The notes: generated by a model not told the origin, from the sequence alone. A stretch of DNA of 64,000 nucleotides from Paracoccaceae bacterium (GCA_009773375.1 WRPH01000007.1:1-64000); one strand, 5' to 3'. Positions 18,660-28,383 are shown, counted from the stretch's first letter. Program-made: numbers and translations.

Positions 18660-19309
18660 TCCCGGATTTTGTCTACAATCCGCCGGATGTGCCGCTGGAC
18701 ATCCTGTATCAGGATGCGCAGATTATCGTGGCCAATAAACCTGCCGGGCTTTTGTCGGTTCCGGGCAAGCTGGAAGGTCGGTCAGATTGCCTGATGTCGC
18801 GCCTGCAAGCGGCGCATTGGGATACGCTTTTGGTGCATCGGCTGGATTGTGATACGTCCGGCGTGATGATCTTCGCGCGCACCAAACAGGCGCAGGGGTT
18901 TCTCGGGCAGGAGTTTGAAAAACGCCGCGCCAAAAAGACCTATATCGCACGGGTTTGGGGGCAGCTTACCCCCGATGTGGGCCATATTGACCTGCCACTA
19001 TGTGCCGATTGGCCGAACCGGCCGCGCCAGATGGTTGATCCCGTCAACGGTCGCCCGGCGCAGACCGACTGGCAGGTGATCAGCCGCGATGCCGGCACAA
19101 CTCTGGTCCGGCTTTACCCCTTGACCGGGCGCAGCCATCAGTTGCGCGTGCACATGCTGGCGCAGGGCTGCCCGATTTTGGGCGACCCGATCTATGCCAC
19201 TGGAAAGGCACGGGATTTTCCGCGCCTGATGCTGCATGCCGAAACACTGTCGCTGCACCATCCGGCAAGCGGCGAGTGGGTTACATTCACCGCCCCCTGC
19301 CCGTTCTAA
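18656..19309 (+). CDS. RluA-family pseudouridine synthase
   Basis: A 217-residue enzyme that isomerises uridine to pseudouridine in rRNA or tRNA. The catalytic motif HRLDCDTSG carries the nucleophilic Asp. LTGRSHQLRVHMLAQGCPILGD is the second RluA hallmark. It has no S4 domain, consistent with RluA/TruC-like short forms. The ATG overlaps the preceding stop as ATGA. The stop overlaps the convergent oxidoreductase stop by three bases. RNA target unknown. Confidence 0.9.
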   Translation: MIPDFVYNPPDVPLDILYQDAQIIVANKPAGLLSVPGKLEGRSDCLMSRLQAAHWDTLLVHRLDCDTSGVMIFARTKQAQGFLGQEFEKRRAKKTYIARVWGQLTPDVGHIDLPLCADWPNRPRQMVDPVNGRPAQTDWQVISRDAGTTLVRLYPLTGRSHQLRVHMLAQGCPILGDPIYATGKARDFPRLMLHAETLSLHHPASGEWVTFTAPCPF

Positions 19310-21282
19310 AGCGACAACGCCAGCTTGCGGCCTTCGTGGAACGCATAGGCCGCCAGCCGCGGTGCCGTGCAATCGCCGATCCGATAGGTGGTCTTGCCGG
19401 CAAACGTCTCGGGGAACGGGTCAAATGCCCGGTTCGTCGTGGCCATCACCAAGGCCGAGGCGGGGATGGTTTCTTCCTCGCCCGTCAACAGGCTGTGCAG
19501 CGTCACGCCATTGCCGTGCCAGCGCGACAGACAGCTTTCGGTGACAAACTTCACCCCCAGTTTGGCCATCCGCCGCCGCGCCGCGCCATCCGCAGCGGTG
19601 CGGGCGATTTCCTTGCCGACAAAGGCTTCGGGCGTCACGATCGTCACCTTCTTGCCCGCTTCGGCCAGCGCCCAAGCCGTGCCAACCCCGCGCCAGTTAG
19701 AGCCTTCATCATAAACCACCACCGCGTCGCCCAGCCGCGCCTCGCGCCGCAGCACCGCTTCGGGCGACCATACCCCGCCTGCCTCGATCCCCGGCAGGCT
19801 TTCCAGATGCGGCAACCAACGCTGAAAACCTTTTTCATCTGGTAAAGACCCGGTGGCAAGGATCACAATATCCGCCGGATGCGCGGCAATTTCGTCTTCA
19901 TCCAGATAGGTATTCAGCCGCAAATTCACGCTCAGTTTGCCGAACTGCCGTTCATACCACTCCATCAGATCCAAAATCTGCGCCCGCCGGGGCTGCACGC
20001 CCGCCAGCCGGAACTGACCGCCCACCACGGGCAAAGCCTCCACGATTTCAACGCGATGGCCGCGCTCCGCCGCCCCCCGCGCCGCCTCCAGCCCGGCTGG
20101 CCCGGCACCGACCACCAGCACCGATTTCGCCACGTCGGCTTTGACAAACCGATCCCCGCCCCACTCAAATTCGCGCCCCGCTGACGGGTTGATCAGGCAG
20201 GAAATCCAATAGTCACGGCTACGGCGGCCCCAGCACATCTGGTTGCAGGAAATGCAGCCGCGAATATCCTCAACCCGGCCTTCAGTGGTCTTCCGCGCCA
20301 GATGCGGGTCGGCAATCTGCCCGCGCACGATCGACACCAGATCGGCCTCGCCCGCAGACAGGATCGTTTCGGCATTTTCCGGCGTCCGCACCCCGGCTTC
20401 TGACGTGATTTTCGCGTGCTTGACCAAAGCCTTAAGTTGCACAGTCAGCGGCGTGGTCAGCTTTTCGCCATGGGTAAACGGCGGGATGATGGCGTCGAAT
20501 TCCAGATAGCTGCCAGCGCCCACCGTCACATAATCCAGATGCCCGGTTTCATCGTGCAACGATATGATTTCACACAAGCTTTCCGCCGAAAGTGTCGCCG
20601 AGTAAGCAGTGGAATAGCTGATCGCCATGCCGACGATGAAATCTTCGCCACAAGCACGACGAATGTTTTCGATCAGCGTGCGCGAAAACCGGGTGCGATT
20701 TTCCAGAGACCCGCCCCATTTGTCATCGCGGTTGTTCGACCACGGCGTCCAGAATTGATCCAACAAGGAATGATATGCCGCCCAAACCTCAACCCCCTGA
20801 AACCCCGATTTCTGCGCCCGCACCGCTGCGGCCAGATGCGCCGCCAGCAGTTCCTCGATCTCATTTTCCGTCATCCGGTGCGAGCCATCGGAATCATGGT
20901 AAGACGGCCCGCCCGAAGGCGACCAATGCGGCGCGAAAGACAGATCAGAATCGCCATGCGCGCCAACGTGGTAAAGCTGCTGGCAAATCACCGCGCCCGC
21001 TTCTTTTACCCGGTCGGTAATCTGCTGAAAATACGGGATAATCTCATCCGAGGAATGCAGCAGATTGCCGCGTGTCAGGACCCCTGTCCGATGCACCGGC
21101 ACTGGTTCTGTCACGATCATTCCGGCCCCGCCCAAGGCGCGTTCGACGAAATACCCCTCCATCCGTGGCCCCGGAATGCCCTGATCCGACATGTTGTTGG
21201 TATGCGCACCAAAGACGATGCGATTGCGCAGGGTCTGGCCGCGCAGGGTCAAGGGCGAAAGCAAACGGGGATGCGAGGTCAT
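19306..21282 (-). CDS. NADH:flavin oxidoreductase / FAD fusion (demethylase-like)
   Basis: A 658-residue two-domain enzyme. Residues 1-350 are an old-yellow-enzyme FMN barrel (LTLRGQTLRNRIVFGAHTNN). A 4Fe-4S motif C-x2-C-x3-C-x11-C (CISCNQMCWGRRSRD then SCLINP) links to an FAD/NAD(P) half with VLVVGAGPAGLEAARGAAERG. The architecture is shared by 2,4-dienoyl-CoA reductase, trimethylamine dehydrogenase and N-methylproline (stachydrine) demethylase. The HTNNM active-site region suggests a demethylase of betaine-type substrates, an inference. AGGAG lies six bases before the ATG. An aldehyde dehydrogenase gene lies upstream on the same strand. Confidence 0.87.
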   Translation of the reverse strand: MTSHPRLLSPLTLRGQTLRNRIVFGAHTNNMSDQGIPGPRMEGYFVERALGGAGMIVTEPVPVHRTGVLTRGNLLHSSDEIIPYFQQITDRVKEAGAVICQQLYHVGAHGDSDLSFAPHWSPSGGPSYHDSDGSHRMTENEIEELLAAHLAAAVRAQKSGFQGVEVWAAYHSLLDQFWTPWSNNRDDKWGGSLENRTRFSRTLIENIRRACGEDFIVGMAISYSTAYSATLSAESLCEIISLHDETGHLDYVTVGAGSYLEFDAIIPPFTHGEKLTTPLTVQLKALVKHAKITSEAGVRTPENAETILSAGEADLVSIVRGQIADPHLARKTTEGRVEDIRGCISCNQMCWGRRSRDYWISCLINPSAGREFEWGGDRFVKADVAKSVLVVGAGPAGLEAARGAAERGHRVEIVEALPVVGGQFRLAGVQPRRAQILDLMEWYERQFGKLSVNLRLNTYLDEDEIAAHPADIVILATGSLPDEKGFQRWLPHLESLPGIEAGGVWSPEAVLRREARLGDAVVVYDEGSNWRGVGTAWALAEAGKKVTIVTPEAFVGKEIARTAADGAARRRMAKLGVKFVTESCLSRWHGNGVTLHSLLTGEEETIPASALVMATTNRAFDPFPETFAGKTTYRIGDCTAPRLAAYAFHEGRKLALSL

Positions 21283-21322
21283 GGTGGCTCCTGCGACGGT
21301 TACCGGCAGAAAACCTCGAATC

Positions 21323-21334
21323 GACACATGTGTC
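21323..21334. promoter_or_regulatory. Palindromic operator candidate overlapping a -35 box
   Basis: GACACATGTGTC is a perfect 12-bp palindrome. On the minus strand TTGACA at 21336-21331 overlaps it and could be the -35 of the flavin oxidoreductase gene, with TTTTCT 17 bases further on as a weak -10. A repressor bound here would block that promoter. Confidence 0.45.
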
Positions 21335-21361
21335 AAGTTTTTCGCATCCCGGCGAAACGCA

Positions 21362-21389
21362 AAACGCCGCCGACATCGCGGCGGCGTTT
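21362..21389 (-). terminator. Terminator downstream of the aldehyde dehydrogenase
   Basis: An 11-bp stem (AAACGCCGCCG / CGGCGGCGTTT) with a 6-base loop lies 20 bases past the stop. On the minus strand it is followed by TTTTGCGTTT. It separates the aldehyde dehydrogenase from the downstream oxidoreductase transcript. Confidence 0.75.
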
Positions 21390-21407
21390 CAGGCCAAGGG
21401 ACGCGGT

Positions 21408-22853
21408 TCAGCCCAGATCGGAATCCCAGCCCGAGATCGCCTTGACCTCCAGAAACTCCTCCAGCCCCCAATGCCCGCCTTCGCGCGCCCGACCCGAGGC
21501 TTTCACTCCGCCAAACGGTGCCCCCGCCCCACGCGATTTGCCGTTCATTTCCACCATGCCAGAGCGCAACTGCCGCGCCAGCCGGTTACGGCGCGCACCA
21601 TCCTGCGATTGCACATAATTCGTTAACCCATAGGGCGTATCATTGGCGATACGCACAGCCTCTTCTTCTGTCTCGAAAGGAATGATCGACAAGACAGGCC
21701 CGAAAATCTCTTCCCGTTCAATCGTCATGCCGGGTTTTACGTCGGCAAACACCGTCGGCTTGACGTAGAAGCCGCGATTAAAGCCATCGGGCAAGCCCGG
21801 CCCGCCGGCAACCAGTCGCGCGCCTTCATCGATGCCCTTCTGGATATAGCCCTGAATCTGATCCCATTGGCGCTTGTTCACCACGGGGCCGATGTGCCTG
21901 CCCGGCTCATGTGCCGAGCCGACCTTGATCGAGTCGGCTACCTGTGCCGCAATTTCCACCGCCCGATCATACACCGGGCGTTCCACCAGCATCCGGCTGG
22001 GCGCGTTACACGATTGGCCAGAGTTGTTCATCATATGCCGCACGCCACGTTCCACCGCGCGATCGTCGGCGTCGGCAAAAATCAGGTTGGCCCCCTTGCC
22101 GCCCAGTTCCAGCGTCACCCGCTTCAGCGTTTGCGCGGCGGCCACCGAAATCGCCCGACCGGCGCGGGTTGATCCGGTAAAGGAAATCATGTCCACATCG
22201 GGATGCGCCGACAGCACGGCCCCCACCCCGATACCATCCCCATTCACCAGATTGAACACCCCGGCAGGCACGCCCGCATCATGGCAGAATTCGGCAAACA
22301 GCATCGCGTCCAGCGGGCTTTCCTCGGAAGGTTTCAGAACGCAGGTGCAGCCCGCCAAAATCGCCGGGATCACCTTCAACGCGATCTGGTTCATCGGCCA
22401 GTTCCACGGCGTGATCAGCCCCACCACGCCAATCGGCTCCAGCGCGATACGATCATTCGGCGCGTGCGGGCCAAGCGGACGAATCCATTCCATCTGATCA
22501 AAAGCGGTCAGAAAATTGGTCGCGTGCCATGGCAGACAGGGCGCCTGGCTGTCGCGCGCCATATCAATCGGCGCGCCCATTTCGATGGCGATGGCGTGGG
22601 CGAGTTCCTCCAGCCGCAGCTCGTATTGCTGCAGGATCTTCACCACAGCCGCGCGGCGCACCGCAGGCGGCGTGGCGGACCACATCGGGAAAGCCGCTTT
22701 GGCCGCCGCAACGGCAGCATTGGTATCGGCTTCGGACCCCAGCGAAATGATCGCGCACGGCTCTTCGTTGGATGGGTCAATCACCTCGCAATCGCGCGGG
22801 GTGATCGGCGCAACCCACGCGCCATTGATGTAGAAGTCGCGTTTGCTGATCAT
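21408..22853 (-). CDS. NAD(P)+-dependent aldehyde dehydrogenase
   Basis: A 481-residue member of the ALDH superfamily that oxidises an aldehyde to its acid. The general-base Glu is in TLELGGKGANL and the catalytic Cys in NNSGQSCNAPSRM. The NAD-binding signature FTGSTRAGRAI and IGVVGLITPWNWPMNQ are present. I placed the start at the ATG 22853, with GGAGG five bases upstream, rather than the ATG four codons earlier. The substrate is unknown. An aldehyde from demethylation by the neighbouring flavoprotein is possible, but a terminator lies between the two genes. Confidence 0.92.
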   Translation of the reverse strand: MISKRDFYINGAWVAPITPRDCEVIDPSNEEPCAIISLGSEADTNAAVAAAKAAFPMWSATPPAVRRAAVVKILQQYELRLEELAHAIAIEMGAPIDMARDSQAPCLPWHATNFLTAFDQMEWIRPLGPHAPNDRIALEPIGVVGLITPWNWPMNQIALKVIPAILAGCTCVLKPSEESPLDAMLFAEFCHDAGVPAGVFNLVNGDGIGVGAVLSAHPDVDMISFTGSTRAGRAISVAAAQTLKRVTLELGGKGANLIFADADDRAVERGVRHMMNNSGQSCNAPSRMLVERPVYDRAVEIAAQVADSIKVGSAHEPGRHIGPVVNKRQWDQIQGYIQKGIDEGARLVAGGPGLPDGFNRGFYVKPTVFADVKPGMTIEREEIFGPVLSIIPFETEEEAVRIANDTPYGLTNYVQSQDGARRNRLARQLRSGMVEMNGKSRGAGAPFGGVKASGRAREGGHWGLEEFLEVKAISGWDSDLG

Positions 22854-23079
22854 GCTGGCCTCCATAATTTGATCATATCATGGCAGCAGAACAGCCACCG
22901 CACAAGCGCATCACCGACAGCGCATGTCGCTAATCTTGCCCAGGCGGCAAAGGCAACTTTTCACCCTTTGGCTTGAAACCGGAAACTTCTTCCCTATTCG
23001 CGGCAAAGCGACGCGGGATAGTGAAATTCCGTTCCAAATCACTTACATAAGCCGCATCAGACAGACTGCAGGAGTATCC

Positions 23080-23736
23080 ATGTCTATCCGTATCAACGAC
23101 ATTGCCCCGGATTTCACCGCCGACTCGACCGCTGGCCCCATCCATTTCCACGACTGGCTGGCTGGTGGCTATGCCATCATCTTCAGCCACCCGCGCGATT
23201 TCACCCCGGTTTGCACCACGGAGTTTGGCGCCGTCGCTCAGTTGGCCGCCGAGTGGAAAAAGCGCAACACCAAGGTCATCGGCGTGTCGGTGGATTCGGT
23301 GGAAGATCACGGCAAGTGGAAGCGCGACATCGAGGCGTTCGGCGGTGCCCCTGCCGATTTCCCGATCATCGACGATACCAGCCTGACTGTGGCCAAGGCG
23401 TTCGACATGCTTCCGGCTGAATTCTACCTGCCCGCCGAGGGCCGCACCCCGGCCAATACCGCCACCGTGCGCACCGTCTATATCATCGGGCCGGACAAGA
23501 AAGTTCGCCTGTCGATGACCTATCCGATGTCTGTGGGCCGCAATTTCGCGGAAATCCTGCGCGCTCTGGATGCCGTGCAAGCCACCGACGGCGTGCCAAT
23601 TGCGACCCCAGCCAACTGGCAACCCGGCCAGGACGTGATCGTCGCGCTGAGCTTGAACGACGAGCAAGCCACCGAGAAATTCGGCGCATTGGACATCAAG
23701 CTGCCCTATTTGCGGTTTGCCAAGCAGCCGAAGTAA
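23080..23736 (+). CDS. 1-Cys peroxiredoxin (Prx6 type)
   Basis: A thiol peroxidase (218 aa) that removes hydrogen peroxide and organic hydroperoxides. The peroxidatic Cys is C45 in RDFTPVCTTEFG. The length and the C-terminal Prx6 domain (TPANWQPGQDVIVALSLNDEQA) mark it as the Prx6/1-Cys group; no resolving Cys is seen. GGAG lies six bases before the ATG at 23080. It appears monocistronic with its own terminator. Confidence 0.94.
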   Translation: MSIRINDIAPDFTADSTAGPIHFHDWLAGGYAIIFSHPRDFTPVCTTEFGAVAQLAAEWKKRNTKVIGVSVDSVEDHGKWKRDIEAFGGAPADFPIIDDTSLTVAKAFDMLPAEFYLPAEGRTPANTATVRTVYIIGPDKKVRLSMTYPMSVGRNFAEILRALDAVQATDGVPIATPANWQPGQDVIVALSLNDEQATEKFGALDIKLPYLRFAKQPK

Positions 23737-23744
23737 ACGCACCT

Positions 23745-23769
23745 CCCCCGGCTTTCGGGCCGGGGGTTA
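23745..23769 (+). terminator. Terminator of the peroxiredoxin gene
   Basis: CCCCCGGC / GCCGGGGG (23745-23752 with 23759-23766) and a following TTATTT eight bases after the stop form a compact intrinsic terminator. Confidence 0.8.
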
Positions 23770-24570
23770 TTTGCGAAAGCGAATCAGTTTCCAACGCCGC
23801 CCGCTCAGCGCGGCACGCAGCGATTGACCGGCAAAATCCGCCAGTTTCACAAAAGGGGCCGCCACTTCGCGCCGCAGTTTGGCCAACCCGTGTTTCTTCA
23901 GCGCAACCCGGTCCTTGCTCAATTCCGACCAGTCGATCCCGGCGGGCAGGAAGACATTTCTGGACCGCAACTGCTGCACACAGATCGCCGGGTTCAACTG
24001 CCACACCGGCACATCCGGAAGCAAAGCCATCACCGGATCGAACAGGGCATAATCCACCGGCAGCGCGATGGTCTCGGTCGCCTTAACCAGCCGCGCCGCA
24101 CAGGCCTTTGACAAGATATAGCCGCCGCCGCCCAAGTGCCGCGAGGTCAGCCGTGCCAGCGCCCGCCCGTTCGCCGGCACAGCTTTGCGGTCCAGCATCA
24201 CCATCCGGCTGGTGGTCTCGATCTTGATCAGATCAGCGCCATCGGGCAACCAGCCATCCTCGCCCAGAAACGCCAAAGCGTCATCCGAAAACGCGATGTC
24301 GTCTTCAAACACCGCCCCAAAGCGCATCTCGGCTTCGGCAATTTTTACCCAACAATTACGGTGGCTTAGAAAGCACGCAATCTCGGCCTTGGCCATTTGG
24401 TGCATCGCGGTGCGCGGGTGCAGCCGGGACATGTCGGCATCGGTCAGCTTGCTGCCATCCACCGCAGGCATCCGCGCAACCGGCAGGCCCAGCCGGGTGA
24501 TTTCACCCTGCATATAGGCCCGCCGCGCCTCGGCACGATCCAGATTGATGTAGTGGCCGGGGATCTGCAT
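23767..24570 (-). CDS. Glycosyltransferase family 25 protein
   Basis: A 267-residue GT25-like enzyme of the kind that adds sugars to lipopolysaccharide cores. The N-terminus MQIPGHYINLDRAEARRAYM and the EIACFLSHRNCWVKI motif are characteristic. The metal-binding stretch AVFEDDIAFSDDAL follows. It is third in a glycan operon behind a GT2 and an FkbM methyltransferase, sharing one base (TGATG) with the latter. Acceptor and donor are unknown. Confidence 0.88.
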   Translation of the reverse strand: MQIPGHYINLDRAEARRAYMQGEITRLGLPVARMPAVDGSKLTDADMSRLHPRTAMHQMAKAEIACFLSHRNCWVKIAEAEMRFGAVFEDDIAFSDDALAFLGEDGWLPDGADLIKIETTSRMVMLDRKAVPANGRALARLTSRHLGGGGYILSKACAARLVKATETIALPVDYALFDPVMALLPDVPVWQLNPAICVQQLRSRNVFLPAGIDWSELSKDRVALKKHGLAKLRREVAAPFVKLADFAGQSLRAALSGRRWKLIRFRK

Positions 24571-25295
24571 CAGCTCTCGCGGCGCAGCAGGATCACGTCA
24601 TCGACCTGCTCTTGCAGCACCAGCCCGGCGGCGGCGAATTGCGCCAGCAATGCCCCGGTAGAGCCGCCCATGTCAGCATAGCGCGGCGGGTGAATCTCCA
24701 TGATCACGCAAGACAGCCGCGCCAGCAGCGCCGCATCCTGCATCACCATCGGGTATTCCGCGCCCTCAATATCGCAAACCAGCGCAATCGGCCCGGCGGG
24801 CAGGCTTTCCGCCGCCGCAGTTGCGGTCAGCGTTGGCACCGCGACGCCATGCTGTGCAGTCGGGTCCACATGGCCAGTATGGGCGTTGTGGCCGGAATCA
24901 AACGTCACGGTCGCCGCCCCCGAATAATCCACCGCGCCGCGCAGCACGGTCGAGGCCCCTGCCACCGCCCCCTGCGCCGCGTTGACAGAACACACCGCCG
25001 CCAGATCGGCATTGGCCTCAACGATCACATGCCGGGCCTCCGGCCCGATCACCGACCGCACCACCGCCGAAATCACCCCCAGCGAGCCGCCCAGCTCCAG
25101 CACATGCATGCCGCGCGACAGCCCTTTGCGCGCCAGCAACGCCTCGGCCCGTTCATAGGGGCGGCCGCGCAGCAGCAGATAGCGCACCTCTTGATCCACC
25201 GAAGGCGGCACCACCACTTCGACGCCATTGGCGCGAAAACGGTTGCCGCGCAGCGCCCGGTGCAGCGCCAGCCAGATCGTGCGTTTCAAACTCAT
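24570..25295 (-). CDS. FkbM-family SAM-dependent methyltransferase
   Basis: A Rossmann methyltransferase (241 aa). Motif I is HVLELGGSLGVISAVVRS; the late motif IALVCDIEGAEYPMVMQDA is the FkbM signature Asp-Ile-Glu-Gly-Ala. FkbM proteins often O-methylate sugars or polyketides. Flanked by two glycosyltransferases, it probably caps or decorates a surface glycan. Start and stop overlap the neighbouring genes, so expression is coupled. Confidence 0.88.
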   Translation of the reverse strand: MSLKRTIWLALHRALRGNRFRANGVEVVVPPSVDQEVRYLLLRGRPYERAEALLARKGLSRGMHVLELGGSLGVISAVVRSVIGPEARHVIVEANADLAAVCSVNAAQGAVAGASTVLRGAVDYSGAATVTFDSGHNAHTGHVDPTAQHGVAVPTLTATAAAESLPAGPIALVCDIEGAEYPMVMQDAALLARLSCVIMEIHPPRYADMGGSTGALLAQFAAAGLVLQEQVDDVILLRRES

Positions 25296-26164
25296 TTCGC
25301 CACCTTAGACACTCCGCCATCTCGTAGCGTGCTCAGCACGCCCTTGAAATAGGCCCAATTCTTCGCCCGTCTGCGCGCCGACCACAGCATATCCAGCGCC
25401 AGCAAATCCTTGGTGGCCGAAAACAGCGCCGAGGCAAACGGCGTCGGACGGCCATGTTTGCGCGTCGCATACACCCGGCTGCGCGCCATGTGATAGGCTT
25501 TCAGCGCCGAAATCTCCGCATCGCGCGGCGAGGATTCACCGCCGCGATGCTGCACCAAGGCCTCGCGGATAAACATGATCGGCCCGCGTTCGGCCCGCAG
25601 GCGGCGCGACAGGTCATCGTCTTCATGATACAGGAAAATCTTCGGATCAAAGCCGCCCACGGCCTCAAAATCTGCCCGCCGCACGAACAGCGCCGCCCCG
25701 GTCAGCACCGTCACGTCGCAATCCGCCGCAGGCCAGCCGCGCGGCATCCGTTCGCCGCGTGGCATCAGCCGCGAGCTGCGGTGAAATGCAGCCGAGCCAT
25801 CTTCTTCGGCAATCCGCGGGTTCATCGCACTGGCCGCAGGATAGCGCCGCGCCGCCGCCACCAGCTGATCCAGCGTATCGGGCATCAGCGTGGCATCGGG
25901 GTTCAGGAACAACAGAAATTCGGTCACGGCCTGCGCTGCACCCAGATTGCACGCAGCGCCAAAGCCCGCATTCACCGGATTGTGGATCAGCTTCGCCCCA
26001 TGCGCCGCACACAGCGCCACCAGATCAGCGGTCTGCGCCGAGGCGTTATCCACGATCACCACCGGGGCATCTTTCGGCAAAGACGCCAGCATCGCGGGCA
26101 GCACCGCCATGCTGTTATAGCTGACCGACACCACCGTTACCTGCGCCGAGGCGTGTTCTTCCAT
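25292..26164 (-). CDS. Glycosyltransferase family 2 protein
   Basis: A GT-A fold enzyme (290 aa). The nucleotide-binding start VTVVSVSYNSMAVLPAML, the DNAS motif and LLFLNPDATLMPDTLDQL (DxD equivalent) are seen. The acceptor-side motif LYHEDDDLSRRLRAER resembles rhamnosyltransferase-like GT2 proteins. I favour the ATG at 26164; the one at 26185 lies closer to the pnp terminator. It opens the three-gene glycan operon and starts only about 20 bases beyond that terminator, so the promoter must overlap it or transcription reads through. Confidence 0.88.
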   Translation of the reverse strand: MEEHASAQVTVVSVSYNSMAVLPAMLASLPKDAPVVIVDNASAQTADLVALCAAHGAKLIHNPVNAGFGAACNLGAAQAVTEFLLFLNPDATLMPDTLDQLVAAARRYPAASAMNPRIAEEDGSAAFHRSSRLMPRGERMPRGWPAADCDVTVLTGAALFVRRADFEAVGGFDPKIFLYHEDDDLSRRLRAERGPIMFIREALVQHRGGESSPRDAEISALKAYHMARSRVYATRKHGRPTPFASALFSATKDLLALDMLWSARRRAKNWAYFKGVLSTLRDGGVSKVAK

Positions 26165-26185
26165 GCCGTCACACCTTGCAATCAA

Positions 26186-26219
26186 GAAAAAGCGGGCAGG
26201 GATATAAAACCCCTGCCCG
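26186..26219 (-). terminator. Terminator of pnp
   Basis: On the minus strand a 9-bp CGGGCAGGG/CCCTGCCCG stem with a 9-base AT-rich loop is followed by CTTTTTCTT, about 22 bases after the pnp stop. Confidence 0.85.
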
Positions 26220-26241
26220 CCCGTTTTGCATCAGAAAAAGC

Positions 26242-28383
26242 TTACGCCTCTGCCGATTCTTCTTTGGTCTCGGTGATTTCCAGACCAGTTTCCTGATCGA
26301 CCATCTTCATGCCCAGACGGACCTTGCCGCGATCGTCAAAGCCCAGCAGCTTCACTTTCACTTCCTGGCCTTCTTTCAGGATCTCGTTCGGATGGTTCAG
26401 GCGCTTGTTGGCAATCTGGCTTACATGCACCAGACCGTCACGCTTGCCGAAAAAGTTCACGAACGCGCCGAAATCGACCAGTTTCACCACTTTGCCGGTG
26501 TAAACCTGGCCTTCTTCCGGCTCTGCCACGATCGACCAGATCATGTCATAGGCCTTCTTGATCGCCGCCGCATCCGACGAAGCAATCTTGATGATGCCGT
26601 CGTCGTTGATGTCAACCTTGGCGCCCGAAAGCTCCACGATCTCACGGATCACTTTGCCGCCCGAGCCGATCACTTCACGGATTTTGTCGGTCGGAATCTG
26701 CAGGGTTTCGATTTTCGGAGCGTATTCCGAGAAGCCTTGCGGCGCCGACAGCGCCTTGTTCATCTCGCCCAGAATGTGCAGACGACCATCCTTGGCCTGA
26801 GCCAAAGCCTGCGCCATGATTTCCGGGGTGATGCCAGCAACCTTGATATCCATCTGCATCGTGGTGATGCCGTTGGCTGTGCCTGCAACCTTGAAGTCCA
26901 TATCGCCCAGGTGATCTTCATCACCCAAGATATCGGTCAACACAGCAAAGCGGCCATCGTCTTCCAGAATCAGACCCATCGCGACGCCTGCCACCGGCGA
27001 TTTCAGCGGCACGCCCGCATCCATCATCGACAAGCTGCCACCGCAGACCGAAGCCATCGACGACGAGCCGTTCGATTCGGTGATCTCCGACACCAGACGA
27101 ATGGTGTAGGGGAAGTCGGTCGAAGCCGGCAGCACCGCTTGCAGCGCGCGCCATGCCAGTTTGCCATGACCAATCTCACGACGACCCGGCGAGCCTACAC
27201 GACCCACTTCGCCCACCGAATAGGGCGGGAAGTTATAGTGCAGCAGGAAGTTGGAGCGCGAATTGCCATGCAGCGCGTCAATGATCTGCTCATCTTCGCC
27301 GGTGCCCAGCGTCGTCACAACCAGACCCTGCGTTTCACCACGGGTGAACAGCGCCGAACCATGGGTGCGCGGCAGAATGCCGGTTTCCGACACGATCGGA
27401 CGCACCGTCGTGTTGTTGCGCCCGTCAATCCGCGCGCCACCGTTGATGATGTCGCCGCGCAGGATCGAGGCTTCCAGCTTCTTGATCGCCGAGCCAAGGT
27501 TGATGTCGGCCAGATCGGATTCGTCCAGCGCGCCCTTGATGGCCACGACAGCAGCCGAGATCGCGTTGGTGCGTTCCTGCTTGTCGCGGATTGCGAAAGC
27601 CGCGCGCATCTGGGTTTCGCCAGCGGCTTTCACCTTGGCGTAAAGGTCCGCATAATCCGGGGCGTGGAAATCGAACGGCTCTTTGGCACAATCTTCGGCG
27701 AAGTCGATGATCAGGTCGATCACCGGCTGCATCGCGGCATGGCCAAACTTCACAGCGCCCAGCATTTCTTCTTCGGTCAGCTCGTAAGCTTCCGATTCCA
27801 CCATCATCACGGCGTCTTTGGTGCCAGCGATGACCAGATCAAGCCGCTGGTCCGGGTTGTTGCGCAGGCCCTGCATGTCATCGACGCTGGGGTTCAGCAC
27901 ATAGTTGCCGCCCGAGAAGCCGACGCGCGCAGCCCCGATCGGCCCCATGAACGGCACGCCGGAAATCGTCAGCGCGGCAGAAACCGCCACCATCGCCACG
28001 ATATCGGGATCGTTCACCAGGTCATGGCTCAGCACGGTTGCCATCACCAGAACTTCGTTCTTGAAGCCTTCAACGAACAGCGGGCGGCACGGACGGTCGA
28101 TCAGACGCGAGGTCAGCGTTTCTTTTTCGCTCGGGCGGGCTTCGCGTTTGAAGAAGCCACCGGGGATCTTGCCCGCAGCGTAGTATTTTTCCTGATAATG
28201 CACGGTCAGCGGGAAGAAATCCTGCCCCGGTTTCGGCGCGCGTGCATAGGTCACGTTGGCCATCACGCTGGTTTCGCCGTAGGTGGCGATCACCGAGCCG
28301 TCAGCCTGACGTGCAACCTTGCCCGATTCCAGCGTCAGGGTTTCTTCGCCCCACTGGATCGACTTTTTCGTAACGTTGAACAT
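26242..28383 (-). CDS. pnp: Polynucleotide phosphorylase
   Basis: A 3'-5' exoribonuclease and RNA polymerase (713 aa), part of the degradosome. Two RNase PH domains are followed by KH ([20 protein letters not shown]) and S1 ([22 protein letters not shown]) RNA-binding domains. The catalytic region [19 protein letters not shown] is intact. The ATG at 28383 has GGAACG upstream; an in-frame start eight codons earlier lacks support. The rpsO-pnp order is the usual one, with a terminator and long leader between them. Confidence 0.97.
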   Translation of the reverse strand: MFNVTKKSIQWGEETLTLESGKVARQADGSVIATYGETSVMANVTYARAPKPGQDFFPLTVHYQEKYYAAGKIPGGFFKREARPSEKETLTSRLIDRPCRPLFVEGFKNEVLVMATVLSHDLVNDPDIVAMVAVSAALTISGVPFMGPIGAARVGFSGGNYVLNPSVDDMQGLRNNPDQRLDLVIAGTKDAVMMVESEAYELTEEEMLGAVKFGHAAMQPVIDLIIDFAEDCAKEPFDFHAPDYADLYAKVKAAGETQMRAAFAIRDKQERTNAISAAVVAIKGALDESDLADINLGSAIKKLEASILRGDIINGGARIDGRNNTTVRPIVSETGILPRTHGSALFTRGETQGLVVTTLGTGEDEQIIDALHGNSRSNFLLHYNFPPYSVGEVGRVGSPGRREIGHGKLAWRALQAVLPASTDFPYTIRLVSEITESNGSSSMASVCGGSLSMMDAGVPLKSPVAGVAMGLILEDDGRFAVLTDILGDEDHLGDMDFKVAGTANGITTMQMDIKVAGITPEIMAQALAQAKDGRLHILGEMNKALSAPQGFSEYAPKIETLQIPTDKIREVIGSGGKVIREIVELSGAKVDINDDGIIKIASSDAAAIKKAYDMIWSIVAEPEEGQVYTGKVVKLVDFGAFVNFFGKRDGLVHVSQIANKRLNHPNEILKEGQEVKVKLLGFDDRGKVRLGMKMVDQETGLEITETKEESAEA

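Noticed and set aside
22870-22880. TGATCATATCA upstream of the aldehyde dehydrogenase as an FNR box
   Set aside because: The half-sites are three bases apart, not four; it does not fit TTGAT-N4-ATCAA.
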